DNA of 7,705 nt, from NCBI GenBank assembly GCA_910579575.1, contig CAJTUM010000014.1:1-7705 (forward strand). The letters are read 5' to 3'. Positions 1 through 6,212 of this stretch are shown in pieces. The stretch comes from an uncultured Eubacteriales bacterium (GTDB lineage: Bacteria; Bacillota; Clostridia; Oscillospirales; Butyricicoccaceae). Position 1 is the stretch's first letter. Each line of letters begins with the position of its first letter. Under the pieces are notes generated by a model, which ran no database searches, had not been told where the DNA came from, and saw nothing but the letters and a program-made list of their open reading frames with translations. Both the position numbers and the translations under genes were made by a program.

Positions 1-1151
1 ATGGCGGTCAAAATTCCCTGCGCGATGGGGAGGCCAAGTCCGAGCCCTCCCGCCAGACGGCTGCTCCCGGTATCCGCCTGATAAAAGACATTATACATCT
101 GTGTCAGCTGAGAATCGGTCATGCCGATGCCGGTGTCACAGATATCGACGACCAGATTGGCGCCGTAATTCTCCTGGCGGTGCTTGATGCGGATATTCAC
201 GCCGCCCTCTTCCGTAAACTTGATAGAATTTTCTACCAGGATTTTGAGCACATGGGAAATCTTTTCCGCATCGCCAACCAGGGTTGCCGGCACATTGGGG
301 TCGATATCAAACACCAACTCCAAATGCTGCCGGTTGGTTTGCAGCGCCACCGTTGTGATCACATCGTTCAGCACCGAGGTGATCATATATTCTTTTTTGG
401 CCGGGGTCAGCGTGCCTTCCAAGATCTCCGTATAGTCCAGCATATTGTTAATCTGGTTGGACAGGCGCTTTCCCGCCAGCTTGATGGATGACATATCCGA
501 GCGGATATCCGGGGGAAGTTCCTTCGCCAGGGCTACCTCACTGATACCGATCACCATATTGATTGGCGTGCGAAGCTCATGGGATACATTGGATAAAAAG
601 ACGGCGTTTTGCTTCCCCGCCGTCTCCAGTTCTTCAAATACATGCTCATACCACTTACGCTGCACATTCCGCTGGTTGACCCAGTACCGCGCCAGCGCGG
701 TTCCTCCAAGGGTCACAACAGCGCCAAGGCCTATGCGCACGATGTCTCGGAGCCCCATTTGAGCTGAGATGGTATGGAGGATCAAACCGTGGTACAGCAA
801 CGCCAGCACATACAGGGCGGCTATCGCATGCAAGATCCACTTTTTATTCAGCATGAATAGCGTAAGAACAAGAATACAGGCCATAGCTGGTATATCATAA
901 AGGCTGGATTCATGTACGCTGAAGAAAAAGAATTCGATCAGCATTACTCCCGCGCACAGATTCTCATAAAACATATCCGCCCCAAGCTTTGTAATGTGCA
1001 AAATCCACACGCTGAAACATCCTGCTGTTATCAGCAGAATCATCCAGAATTCCCACGACATGACCAATGTGACAAAATTTAATATACTGCTAAGTATTGT
1101 AATAATGACCGCCAGCAGAAGGTGCCTGCTTGTCTGTTCTTCTGGCCTCAT
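1..1151 (-). CDS. Membrane sensor histidine kinase, 3' end cut off by window edge
   Basis: Reading the minus strand from the ATG at 1151 gives 383 uninterrupted residues running off the left edge. The protein should autophosphorylate on histidine and pass phosphate to a receiver, probably the adjacent one. Residues about 10-156 hold roughly six hydrophobic helices (near 11-31, 34-52, 58-78, 88-102, 106-126, 138-156) with short loops, so sensing is probably within or near the membrane; there is no large extracellular domain. The HisKA dimerisation domain follows, with the H-box SHELRTP and phospho-acceptor His191. The ATPase domain shows the N-box (ENSIKFT, Asn308), G1 (DTGIGM, 339-344), F-box (Phe356) and G2 (GGLGLGL, 368-374). 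The last part of the ATPase domain, and any hybrid receiver after it, lies outside the window. The start overlaps the receiver stop as ATGA, which indicates translational coupling. The ligand is unknown. Confidence 0.93.
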   Translation of the reverse strand, partial: MRPEEQTSRHLLLAVIITILSSILNFVTLVMSWEFWMILLITAGCFSVWILHITKLGADMFYENLCAGVMLIEFFFFSVHESSLYDIPAMACILVLTLFMLNKKWILHAIAALYVLALLYHGLILHTISAQMGLRDIVRIGLGAVVTLGGTALARYWVNQRNVQRKWYEHVFEELETAGKQNAVFLSNVSHELRTPINMVIGISEVALAKELPPDIRSDMSSIKLAGKRLSNQINNMLDYTEILEGTLTPAKKEYMITSVLNDVITTVALQTNRQHLELVFDIDPNVPATLVGDAEKISHVLKILVENSIKFTEEGGVNIRIKHRQENYGANLVVDICDTGIGMTDSQLTQMYNVFYQADTGSSRLAGGLGLGLPIAQGILTA

Positions 1152-1510
1152 CGCTTCTCAAACTCCTGGGAGATCCGTTTTAGCAACTCCTGGGGACGGT
1201 AAGGTTTTTTAAGATAGTTTACCGCGCCCAGCTTGATGGCGCTGACGACATCCTCCTCCAGCCCCGACGCCGTCAAAAAGATCACGGGAATCTCGGGGAC
1301 AAAGCTCTTCATGCGCTCAAAGGTTTCAATGCCGTTCATCTCCGGCATATCAATGTCCAGAAGAACCATATCTACCTTCGTATTTTTCAACCTCATCAGC
1401 GCGTCCATCCCTGATTCCGCTGTGAGCACGTCATATTCCTTCCTAAGGATGATTTGTGTCCTGGCCAAATTCATATTGTCGTCATCGACAACTAAAATGC
1501 ACTTTTTCAT
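1148..1510 (-). CDS. Stand-alone response regulator receiver (CheY-like)
   Basis: This 120-residue protein is a single REC domain with no DNA-binding or enzymatic output domain. The acidic pocket is Asp10 and Asp11 (VVDDD), the phospho-acceptor is Asp52 (LLDIDMP), the switch Thr is Thr80 (FLTA), and the conserved Lys is Lys102 in KKP, so all key receiver residues are present. I chose the ATG at 1510 because GGAGG sits 7 bases upstream and the protein then begins directly at the first receiver strand (MKKCILVVDD). An in-frame upstream ATG at 1558 would add 16 residues with no family match. It is the first gene of an operon with the histidine kinase, whose ATG overlaps its TGA. With no output domain it may act by protein-protein contact or as a relay to another regulator. 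The cognate pairing is inferred from adjacency. Confidence 0.93.
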   Translation of the reverse strand: MKKCILVVDDDNMNLARTQIILRKEYDVLTAESGMDALMRLKNTKVDMVLLDIDMPEMNGIETFERMKSFVPEIPVIFLTASGLEEDVVSAIKLGAVNYLKKPYRPQELLKRISQEFEKR

Positions 1511-1539
1511 GTGGCTACCTCCAGCTTTATTATTGCGAA

Positions 1540-1554
1540 GTCGCATGAAGCGAC
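1540..1554 (-). repeat. Short inverted repeat at the 5' end of the two-component mRNA
   Basis: The transcript would carry GTCGC-TTCAT-GCGAC, a 5-bp stem with a 5-base loop starting about three bases after the predicted start site. It could be a 5' stabilising hairpin or an operator just downstream of the promoter. Five base pairs is short enough to arise by chance, so the role is uncertain. Confidence 0.3.
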
Positions 1555-1563
1555 ACATAGTTT

Positions 1564-1592
1564 ATCTTAAATAAAAACCGTGAAAAAGTCAA
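1564..1592 (-). promoter_or_regulatory. Sigma-A-type promoter of the two-component operon
   Basis: On the minus strand a TTGACT -35 box (1587-1592) is followed after 17 bases by TAAGAT (1564-1569). Predicted transcription begins near 1557, giving an untranslated leader of about 47 bases before the receiver ATG at 1510. The spacing is ideal and the -35 box is 5/6 to consensus, while the -10 box is 4/6. Confidence 0.6.
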
Positions 1593-1806
1593 GTCTATGT
1601 TTTCGTTTGATAGGGCAGAGGGCAAACCCAAAGCAAAACACATCTTTCACATGTCTTGTTGAAACGGAGCAAGAAAATCCATCAAAGCACACAACAGCGC
1701 CCGCGCGCAAGGCCGCAAATTTAGGATTAAATTCTTTATGGCGTCATGCTAATATATAGTGGGGCAGGGATGTGTTTGCAGATCAAGAAAAATCGCCTTT
1801 TGCGCA
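1593..1806. other. Intergenic stretch with no recognised gene
   Basis: Between the two-component promoter and the terminator of the NlpC/P60 gene there are about 210 bases. I see only very short open frames without ribosome binding sites, and an AT-rich patch around 1720-1760 containing TATATA-like strings with no matching -35 box. No tRNA, T-box or other RNA fold was recognised. Confidence 0.5.
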
Positions 1807-1836
1807 GCAAAAAAGCGCCGGAAAATCCGGCGCTTT
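1807..1836 (-). terminator. Intrinsic terminator after the NlpC/P60 gene
   Basis: A perfect 11-bp stem (1812-1822 pairing with 1826-1836, core GCGCCGGA) with a three-base loop is followed on the minus strand by six T residues. It begins about 20 bases after the TAA stop of the hydrolase gene. The plus-strand side has only a short T run, so it should work mainly for leftward transcription. Confidence 0.92.
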
Positions 1837-1856
1837 GGGGAAATCAAGGTTTTGAA

Positions 1857-2729
1857 TTAACGAACTCGGCCGCCGCCTACATAATGGCTGGCATAATAAC
1901 CGCTGGACATGGACTCAATACATACGGAACGACCGGCGGAAGGAGAATGGATGAACTGACCGCCGCCCACATAAATGCCCACATGGCCGATGGATGTGCC
2001 GCCGTTGGTGAAGAACACCAGGTCGCCGGCTTGCAGCTCGCTCCGGCTCACTTTGGTCACTTGGCTATACTGCGCCCGGGAGGAATGGGACAGATTCACG
2101 CCGAAATGCTTGTACACATAGCTGGTAAAGCCGGAGCAGTCAAAGCCGCTGGGAGAAGAGCCGCCGTAGCGATAAGGCGTGCCGATAAATTGTTTGGCGT
2201 ATGTAATAACAGCTGCGGCGCCTGTGTTTTCCTGGGCTTGTCCAGCCACGATTTCAATATATTCCGGGCTGATGAAGCCTTGAACGCCGTTGTATTTTAC
2301 TTGAAGCCAACCTTTGTTGACGCCGGTGATCTGCGCCACCTGACCTTGGGGAATCTGGCCCAGCACGTTGCTTTCCGTAGAAGGGGCGGAGCGAATGTTC
2401 AGGGAGGAAGCGGTGACTTTAGCGCCGCCGCCGTTGACGTCCATTACCTCCAGCCTGTCCAAATAGGCGAGATTGACATATCCCGGATTGCCGTTAGCCG
2501 TCACATAAGCCCACTCGCCGTCGACGCCGAGAATACATACCCTGTACCCGTTGGACAGGCTATCGATTATCGACGCCGACTCCGAAGGGGCGCTGCGAAA
2601 ATTCAAAGCGGAGTTGGCTGTAACGATGCCGCCGCCCTGGATTTCTACGGCATGAGAGACGGAAACCATGGCCGCGGTCAACGCGGCGGATACCATTGCT
2701 GTTTTCAAAACCTTGATGCCCTTGTTCAA
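1857..2729 (-). CDS. Secreted peptidoglycan hydrolase with two SH3 domains and NlpC/P60
   Basis: The 290-residue product is predicted to be exported and to cut peptide stems of peptidoglycan (D,L-endopeptidase activity is typical of the family). Residues 1-27 form a signal peptide: MNKGIKVLK basic start, hydrophobic core, and SHA before the likely cut site. Two bacterial SH3 domains follow (about 37-90 and 105-160; NFRSAPS and NIRSAPS motifs), which in this family bind the wall. The NlpC/P60 domain occupies about 174-290, with catalytic Cys198 in DCSG, His249 in GHVGIY and third polar residue His261, so it looks active. The start is the TTG at 2729: AGGAGG lies 7 bases upstream and the signal peptide begins exactly there. 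The in-frame ATG at 2813 would add 28 residues ahead of the signal peptide and overlap the previous gene. It lies 31 bases after the 100-residue protein and probably shares its promoter. Confidence 0.94.
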   Translation of the reverse strand: MNKGIKVLKTAMVSAALTAAMVSVSHAVEIQGGGIVTANSALNFRSAPSESASIIDSLSNGYRVCILGVDGEWAYVTANGNPGYVNLAYLDRLEVMDVNGGGAKVTASSLNIRSAPSTESNVLGQIPQGQVAQITGVNKGWLQVKYNGVQGFISPEYIEIVAGQAQENTGAAAVITYAKQFIGTPYRYGGSSPSGFDCSGFTSYVYKHFGVNLSHSSRAQYSQVTKVSRSELQAGDLVFFTNGGTSIGHVGIYVGGGQFIHSPSAGRSVCIESMSSGYYASHYVGGGRVR

Positions 2730-2760
2730 TTTTATACCTCCTGGATGTTCGGAAGACGGT

Positions 2761-3063
2761 TTATTTGTGGTTGAGAGCTCTGTCCAACCAGATAGAAGCG
2801 ATGTCCATTGCATTATACAAACCGTCTTTTTCGGTGGATTTCACGACTTTGTCCGCCGCAGAGATGTCGGGGTCGGTGAGCTGAAGCTCTACGCGGACTT
2901 TTGTGGCGACGGAAAGATCTTTATTGACGCCGGCTTCCAGCACCTTCAGCTGGATAATGTATTTTTCAGACATACTGCCGTAATAGATCGTATCGTCTTT
3001 TCTCATCAAAGAGCGGCCCTTATAAATTAGGGGCTGCTGCGCTTTTTCGTTTTTCGTGCTCAT
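2761..3063 (-). CDS. Conserved-looking protein of unknown function, 100 aa
   Basis: I cannot assign a family name. The 100-residue protein starts at the ATG at 3063, with GGAGG 7 bases upstream. An in-frame start at 3297 would add 78 residues that run through the promoter and an intergenic hairpin, so I reject it. There is no signal peptide or membrane helix, so it should be cytoplasmic. Residues about 12-65 look like alternating beta strands (IYKGR, TIYYGSMSEKYIIQLKVLE, KVRVELQL), and 80-98 look like an amphipathic helix (GLYNAMDIASIWLDRAL). The composition is charged and soluble, without Cys or His clusters. From memory it resembles small uncharacterised proteins of Oscillospirales-like Clostridia that share the YYG and AMDIxxIWLxRAL patterns, but I could not verify this. 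It is transcribed just ahead of a secreted wall hydrolase and downstream of ireB. Confidence 0.85.
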   Translation of the reverse strand: MSTKNEKAQQPLIYKGRSLMRKDDTIYYGSMSEKYIIQLKVLEAGVNKDLSVATKVRVELQLTDPDISAADKVVKSTEKDGLYNAMDIASIWLDRALNHK

Positions 3064-3085
3064 GCGGTTACCTCCGACAATAGTC

Positions 3086-3113
3086 ATTATATCAAAATCG
3101 TAACAAAAGTCAA
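3086..3113 (-). promoter_or_regulatory. Near-consensus promoter for the 100-aa protein and hydrolase
   Basis: TTGACT (3108-3113) and a perfect TATAAT (3086-3091) are separated by 16 bases on the minus strand (17 if TTTGAC is taken as the -35 box). Transcription should begin near 3079, only about 16 bases before the ATG at 3063, so the leader holds little more than the ribosome binding site. This leaves no room for a riboswitch or attenuator and points to strong, direct transcription. Confidence 0.85.
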
Positions 3114-3323
3114 ACAAAAAGTTACAAAATAAGAACAAAAAATTTCTGCTTTTCTCGTAACCCCTTGAAAACACAGGGATTTCGGGGTTTGACGCCGGCT
3201 TTTTGAACCAAGGGCAAGGTTTTATTTTGTTATCAATGTGCGGTCGGCAAGCGCCGACAGGCATACGGAGAAATTTATGAATCCACCGCGCCGGCATAAA
3301 TTACGTCCGCCGGCGTTTGTCGA
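3114..3323 (-). other. Intergenic region after ireB with several weak hairpins
   Basis: Three inverted repeats are visible. Positions 3289-3295 pair with 3309-3315 (CGCCGGC, 13-base loop), 8 bases after the ireB stop. GTCGGC/GCCGAC lies at 3243-3258 with a 4-base loop. AACCCC/GGGGTT lies at 3159-3189 with a 19-base loop and a six-T run about 16 bases further on. None has a T tract directly after the stem, so none is a clear intrinsic terminator, although together they may slow or end ireB transcription. No gene is recognised. Confidence 0.4.
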
Positions 3324-3599
3324 CTAATCGGCAAGATACCGCCGTACCAGCTCTTGCAGCAGCTCGTCCCGATCAATTTTGCGAATCAGGCTGCGGGCGT
3401 TGTTGTGATTGGTGATATAGGTGGGGTCTTCCGACAGGATGTAGCCCACAATCTGGTTAATAGGGTTGTATCCTTTTTCCCGGAGAGCGTCGTATACGTC
3501 GGTAAGGATGCGCTTCATCTCTTGGTCAGAATCGTCTGTAATTTTGAATTTCCGTGTTCCGTCAAACAAGGTATACACCCCTTTTGTATTGAATGTCAA
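3324..3599 (-). CDS. ireB: IreB family protein (UPF0297), PASTA kinase substrate
   Basis: The protein matches the UPF0297/IreB family by its core KGYNPINQIVGYILSEDPTYIT, followed by NNARSLIRKIDRDELLQELVRRYL. In Enterococcus faecalis IreB is a small cytoplasmic dimer phosphorylated on N-terminal Thr residues by the transmembrane PASTA kinase IreK, and it restrains intrinsic cephalosporin resistance. Thr15 here (GTRKF) lines up with the E. faecalis Thr7 region (ETVRF). No ATG start exists. The TTG at 3599 has GAGG 5 bases upstream and gives 91 residues. A TTG at 3569 has AAGGGGTG upstream and would give 81 residues, closer to where known family members begin; I cannot decide between them. In many Bacillota ireB sits between alaS and ruvX, whereas here it stands alone after pheT, separated by hairpins. 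I see no convincing promoter. Confidence 0.92.
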   Translation of the reverse strand: MTFNTKGVYTLFDGTRKFKITDDSDQEMKRILTDVYDALREKGYNPINQIVGYILSEDPTYITNHNNARSLIRKIDRDELLQELVRRYLAD

Positions 3600-3664
3600 A
3601 CCGGCCTCGTTCGTCTTGGCGGTTTATCGGTTTGAAAAGCCGGCGACGAAGGCTCAAAGAGAAG

Positions 3665-3726
3665 AATCCCCCCGCCGCCGCCGCCGGCGAGGGGATTTTC
3701 ATACAAAGCCCGCAATATTGGCGGGC
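3665..3726 (-). terminator. Tandem hairpins ending the pheST operon
   Basis: After the pheT stop come two minus-strand hairpins. The first, GCCCGC/GCGGGC with a 7-base loop (3708-3726), is followed by a weak TTTGT tail. The second, AATCCCC/GGGGATT (3665-3671 with 3691-3697) plus inner CGCC/GGCG pairs, is followed by a T/C-rich tail (ATTCTTCTCTTT). Together they are a plausible terminator, but neither has a clean T tract, so read-through into ireB is possible. Confidence 0.6.
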
Positions 3727-3778
3727 AAAGAACTCTTTTATTATTCTACCATAGGGAGACACCTTTTGTAAACCCCAA

Positions 3779-6193
3779 TCAACTACGGATTTCCGCTCCG
3801 CGCTCCTCCTTCAGCCGGATCAGAGCTTTTTGGAGAGCGGCGTCGGCCTCCTGATCGGTGAGGGTGTGGTCGTAGCTGCGGAAGGCCAGAGAAAAAGCGA
3901 CGCTTTTTTTGCCCTCGCCCACCTGAGCGCCTTGGTAGACGTCGAACAACTCCAGACGCTCCAAGGTTTTTCCGGCGGCGGCCCGAATGGTCTTTTCCAG
4001 ATACAGCACAGGCAGCGATTGATCGCAGAGCACAGCCAGATCTCGGACAACGGCGGGGAATTTGGGCAGCGCCTTATATTCCTTTTTGGTATCCGCCAGT
4101 TGATAAAGGCTCAGGATATCCGCTTCACAGACATAAAGCTCGGCGCCGATGCCATAATTGCGCAGCACGGCAGGGTGAATTTGCCCCACGAAGCCGATTT
4201 TCTTCTCGCCAGCCATGAGGACGGCGGACCGGCCCGGGTGATAGGAGGGATTTTCGGAACAAGGCAGGAATTCGACGCTGGGAATGGAGAGGGAGGCAAA
4301 AATGGCTTCCAGCCCGCCCTTGAGAGTAAAGAAATCCCCGTTGCCATAAAGCGCCATGGTTAAGATGGGGCGCTCGTCGGCCAGAACGGTTAGATCCGGC
4401 TGGCCGTCCTTCTGCTGGGGCAGATAGATTTTGCTCAGCTCAAAGAAGCGGCCTGCCGGCAGACGACGGTTATAGTTCCGAGCGCAGATTTCCAGCATAG
4501 CGGGTAAGGAAGTCGTGCGCATCAGGCTCTGGTCTTCGCCCAAGGGGTTGGAAATCTGCACAGCTTTGCGCTGAGGCGCGTCCTCTGGCAACAGGATTTT
4601 ATCAAAATCCTTGACGCCTTGGAAGGAAAGGGACATGGCCTCGTTGTATCCCGCGGCCATACAAGCTTCGGAAAGCGCCAACTCAAAGCGTTGATAGGGG
4701 TTCAGGCCGCCTTGGGTGACGGAGCCGCCGAACAGAGTAGGCTCTATTTTATCATAACCATAAATCCGGGCCGCTTCTTCCGCCAGATCGGCCATGCCCT
4801 CCACATCGTCCCGCCAGCTGGGGATGGAAACAATAAAATGCCCGGGCTGGCCCTCTATGCCAAATTGCAGGCTTTTTAGAGTGCGGATCATCTCCTCTTC
4901 GGCAATATCGGCGCCCAGGAAGCGGCGGATTTTTTCCGGCTCCAAGGGGAGAGAGCGGGGCGTTTTTTTCACGGGATAGGCGTCGATTACGCCTGTGACG
5001 ACTTCGCCCGCGCCCAGTTGCTCCACCAGCTGGCAAGCTCGCATCAGAGCGGGCATGGCGTTTTCGCAGTCCAGCCCTTTTTCATAACGGCCGGAGGCCT
5101 CAGTGCGCAGCCCCAGCCGCCGGGAAGTAGCGCGGATGGAGGGGCCGTCGAAGGTGGCGGATTCAAAGACGATCATCTGGGTGTTTTCGGTGATCTCGCT
5201 GTTCAGGCCTCCCATAACGCCCGCCACGCCGATAGGCTTTTGAGGGTCTGTGATAAGCAGCGCCCCTTCGGGCAGTTGGCGCTGTTGGCCGTCCAGAGTG
5301 GCGGTGGTTTCTCCTGCTTTAGCACGGCGAACCACGATGGCGTTGTCGTCGATACATCGATAATCGAAGGCGTGCATGGGCTGGCCATATTCCAACATCA
5401 CGAAATTGGTGATATCCACGATATTATTGATGGGGCGGACGCCGGCGGCCCGCAGCCGATCCCGCATCCACTTGGGGGAAGGCGCGATTTTGATATTCCG
5501 GGCCATGGCGGCGCAATACCGCGGGCAAAGGTCCGGGTCGGCAATTTCCACCTTCAGCAAATTGTGAATTTCGCCTTCCGCCAGGCGCTGGGGGGGCTGG
5601 GGCAGCTTCAGCGGAAGCTCGAAGGAAGCCGCCGTTTCCCGGGCCAAGCCGATTACGCTCAGGCAATCCGGCCGGTTGGGGGTAATTTCAAATTCAAAGA
5701 CAGGGTCGTCCAGCCCCAAGGCTTTGGTAACGGGCTTCCCCAAAATGGCTTCTTCGCCCTCGTTCTGGTAGACCAGAATACCGTTGGGGTCCGCATAAGG
5801 CAGGTCGTGGAGGGTCAGGCCCAGCTCCGCAAAGGAGCAGAGCATACCATTGGATTCCACACCCCGCATCTTAGCCTTTTTGATAACGACGCCGCCGGGC
5901 AGGCGGGCCCCATGAAGGCAGGCGGGGACTATATCGCCAACCGATAGATTGGTCGCGCCAGTGACAATCTGCGTCGTCTTATCGCCCACATCTACCTGAC
6001 AGATCACAAGCTTGTCCGCGTCCGGATGTTTTTCAATGGATAAAATCTTGCCCCAAACCACGTTTTGAATTTCGTCCGCAGCGTTTTGCCAGCCTTCTAC
6101 TTTGGAGCCGGTCATGGTCATTCGGGCGGCATAGGTTTTGGGGTCTTTCTCGATTGTTACATAATCGTTGAGCCACAGGTAAGGCAAATTCAT
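3779..6193 (-). CDS. pheT: Phenylalanyl-tRNA synthetase beta subunit
   Basis: The 804-residue protein is full length for bacterial PheT and forms the cytoplasmic alpha2-beta2 PheRS that charges tRNA-Phe. The domains appear in the normal order. These are an EMAPII-like tRNA-binding OB fold at about 40-150 (HPDADKLVICQVDVG), the B3/B4 editing domain at about 215-385 that hydrolyses Tyr-tRNA-Phe (NNIVDITNFVMLEYGQPMHA, then TEASGRYEKGLD), and B5 at about 408-480 (SIPSWRDDVEGMADLAEE). They continue with the catalytic-like core at about 490-695 (SNPLGEDQSLMRTTSLPAML) and the C-terminal FDX-ACB anticodon-binding domain at about 708-803 (LPKFPAVVRDLAVL, FRSYDHTLTDQEA). The ATG at 6193 has AAAGGAG 9 bases upstream and begins with the typical PheT start MNLPYLWLNDYV. 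Only 19 bases separate it from pheS. It is controlled by the T-box upstream of pheS, and nothing is broken or missing. Confidence 0.98.
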   Translation of the reverse strand: MNLPYLWLNDYVTIEKDPKTYAARMTMTGSKVEGWQNAADEIQNVVWGKILSIEKHPDADKLVICQVDVGDKTTQIVTGATNLSVGDIVPACLHGARLPGGVVIKKAKMRGVESNGMLCSFAELGLTLHDLPYADPNGILVYQNEGEEAILGKPVTKALGLDDPVFEFEITPNRPDCLSVIGLARETAASFELPLKLPQPPQRLAEGEIHNLLKVEIADPDLCPRYCAAMARNIKIAPSPKWMRDRLRAAGVRPINNIVDITNFVMLEYGQPMHAFDYRCIDDNAIVVRRAKAGETTATLDGQQRQLPEGALLITDPQKPIGVAGVMGGLNSEITENTQMIVFESATFDGPSIRATSRRLGLRTEASGRYEKGLDCENAMPALMRACQLVEQLGAGEVVTGVIDAYPVKKTPRSLPLEPEKIRRFLGADIAEEEMIRTLKSLQFGIEGQPGHFIVSIPSWRDDVEGMADLAEEAARIYGYDKIEPTLFGGSVTQGGLNPYQRFELALSEACMAAGYNEAMSLSFQGVKDFDKILLPEDAPQRKAVQISNPLGEDQSLMRTTSLPAMLEICARNYNRRLPAGRFFELSKIYLPQQKDGQPDLTVLADERPILTMALYGNGDFFTLKGGLEAIFASLSIPSVEFLPCSENPSYHPGRSAVLMAGEKKIGFVGQIHPAVLRNYGIGAELYVCEADILSLYQLADTKKEYKALPKFPAVVRDLAVLCDQSLPVLYLEKTIRAAAGKTLERLELFDVYQGAQVGEGKKSVAFSLAFRSYDHTLTDQEADAALQKALIRLKEERGAEIRS

Positions 6194-6212
6194 GGCGGAA
6201 AACTCCTTTCAA

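Noticed and set aside
1746..2774. 342-codon open frame on the plus strand
   Set aside because: It is antisense to the SH3/NlpC-P60 gene, whose domains, signal peptide, ribosome binding site and terminator are all clear. The translation shows no recognisable domain and runs through the terminator hairpin.
3243..3258. GTCGGC/GCCGAC hairpin as the ireB terminator
   Set aside because: The stem is only 6 bp and no T tract follows on the minus strand; recorded only as a weak structure.
3064..3297. 78-residue N-terminal extension of the 100-aa protein
   Set aside because: It would cover a near-consensus promoter and an intergenic hairpin, and the GGAGG site fits the ATG at 3063.
3571..3599. Possible promoter formed by TTGACA at the ireB TTG codon with TATACC 18 bases on
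   Set aside because: Transcription would start downstream of both candidate ireB start codons and leave no usable start, so the match is probably chance.
3562..3762. 66-codon minus-strand frame between pheT and ireB
   Set aside because: It reads through both terminator-like hairpins and overlaps the ireB start in another frame, with low-complexity Ala and Arg runs from the triplet repeat.
5018..5947. 309-codon open frame on the plus strand
   Set aside because: Fully antisense to pheT, in GC-rich coding DNA where long opposite-strand frames are common; its translation shows no domain and has no convincing start signal.
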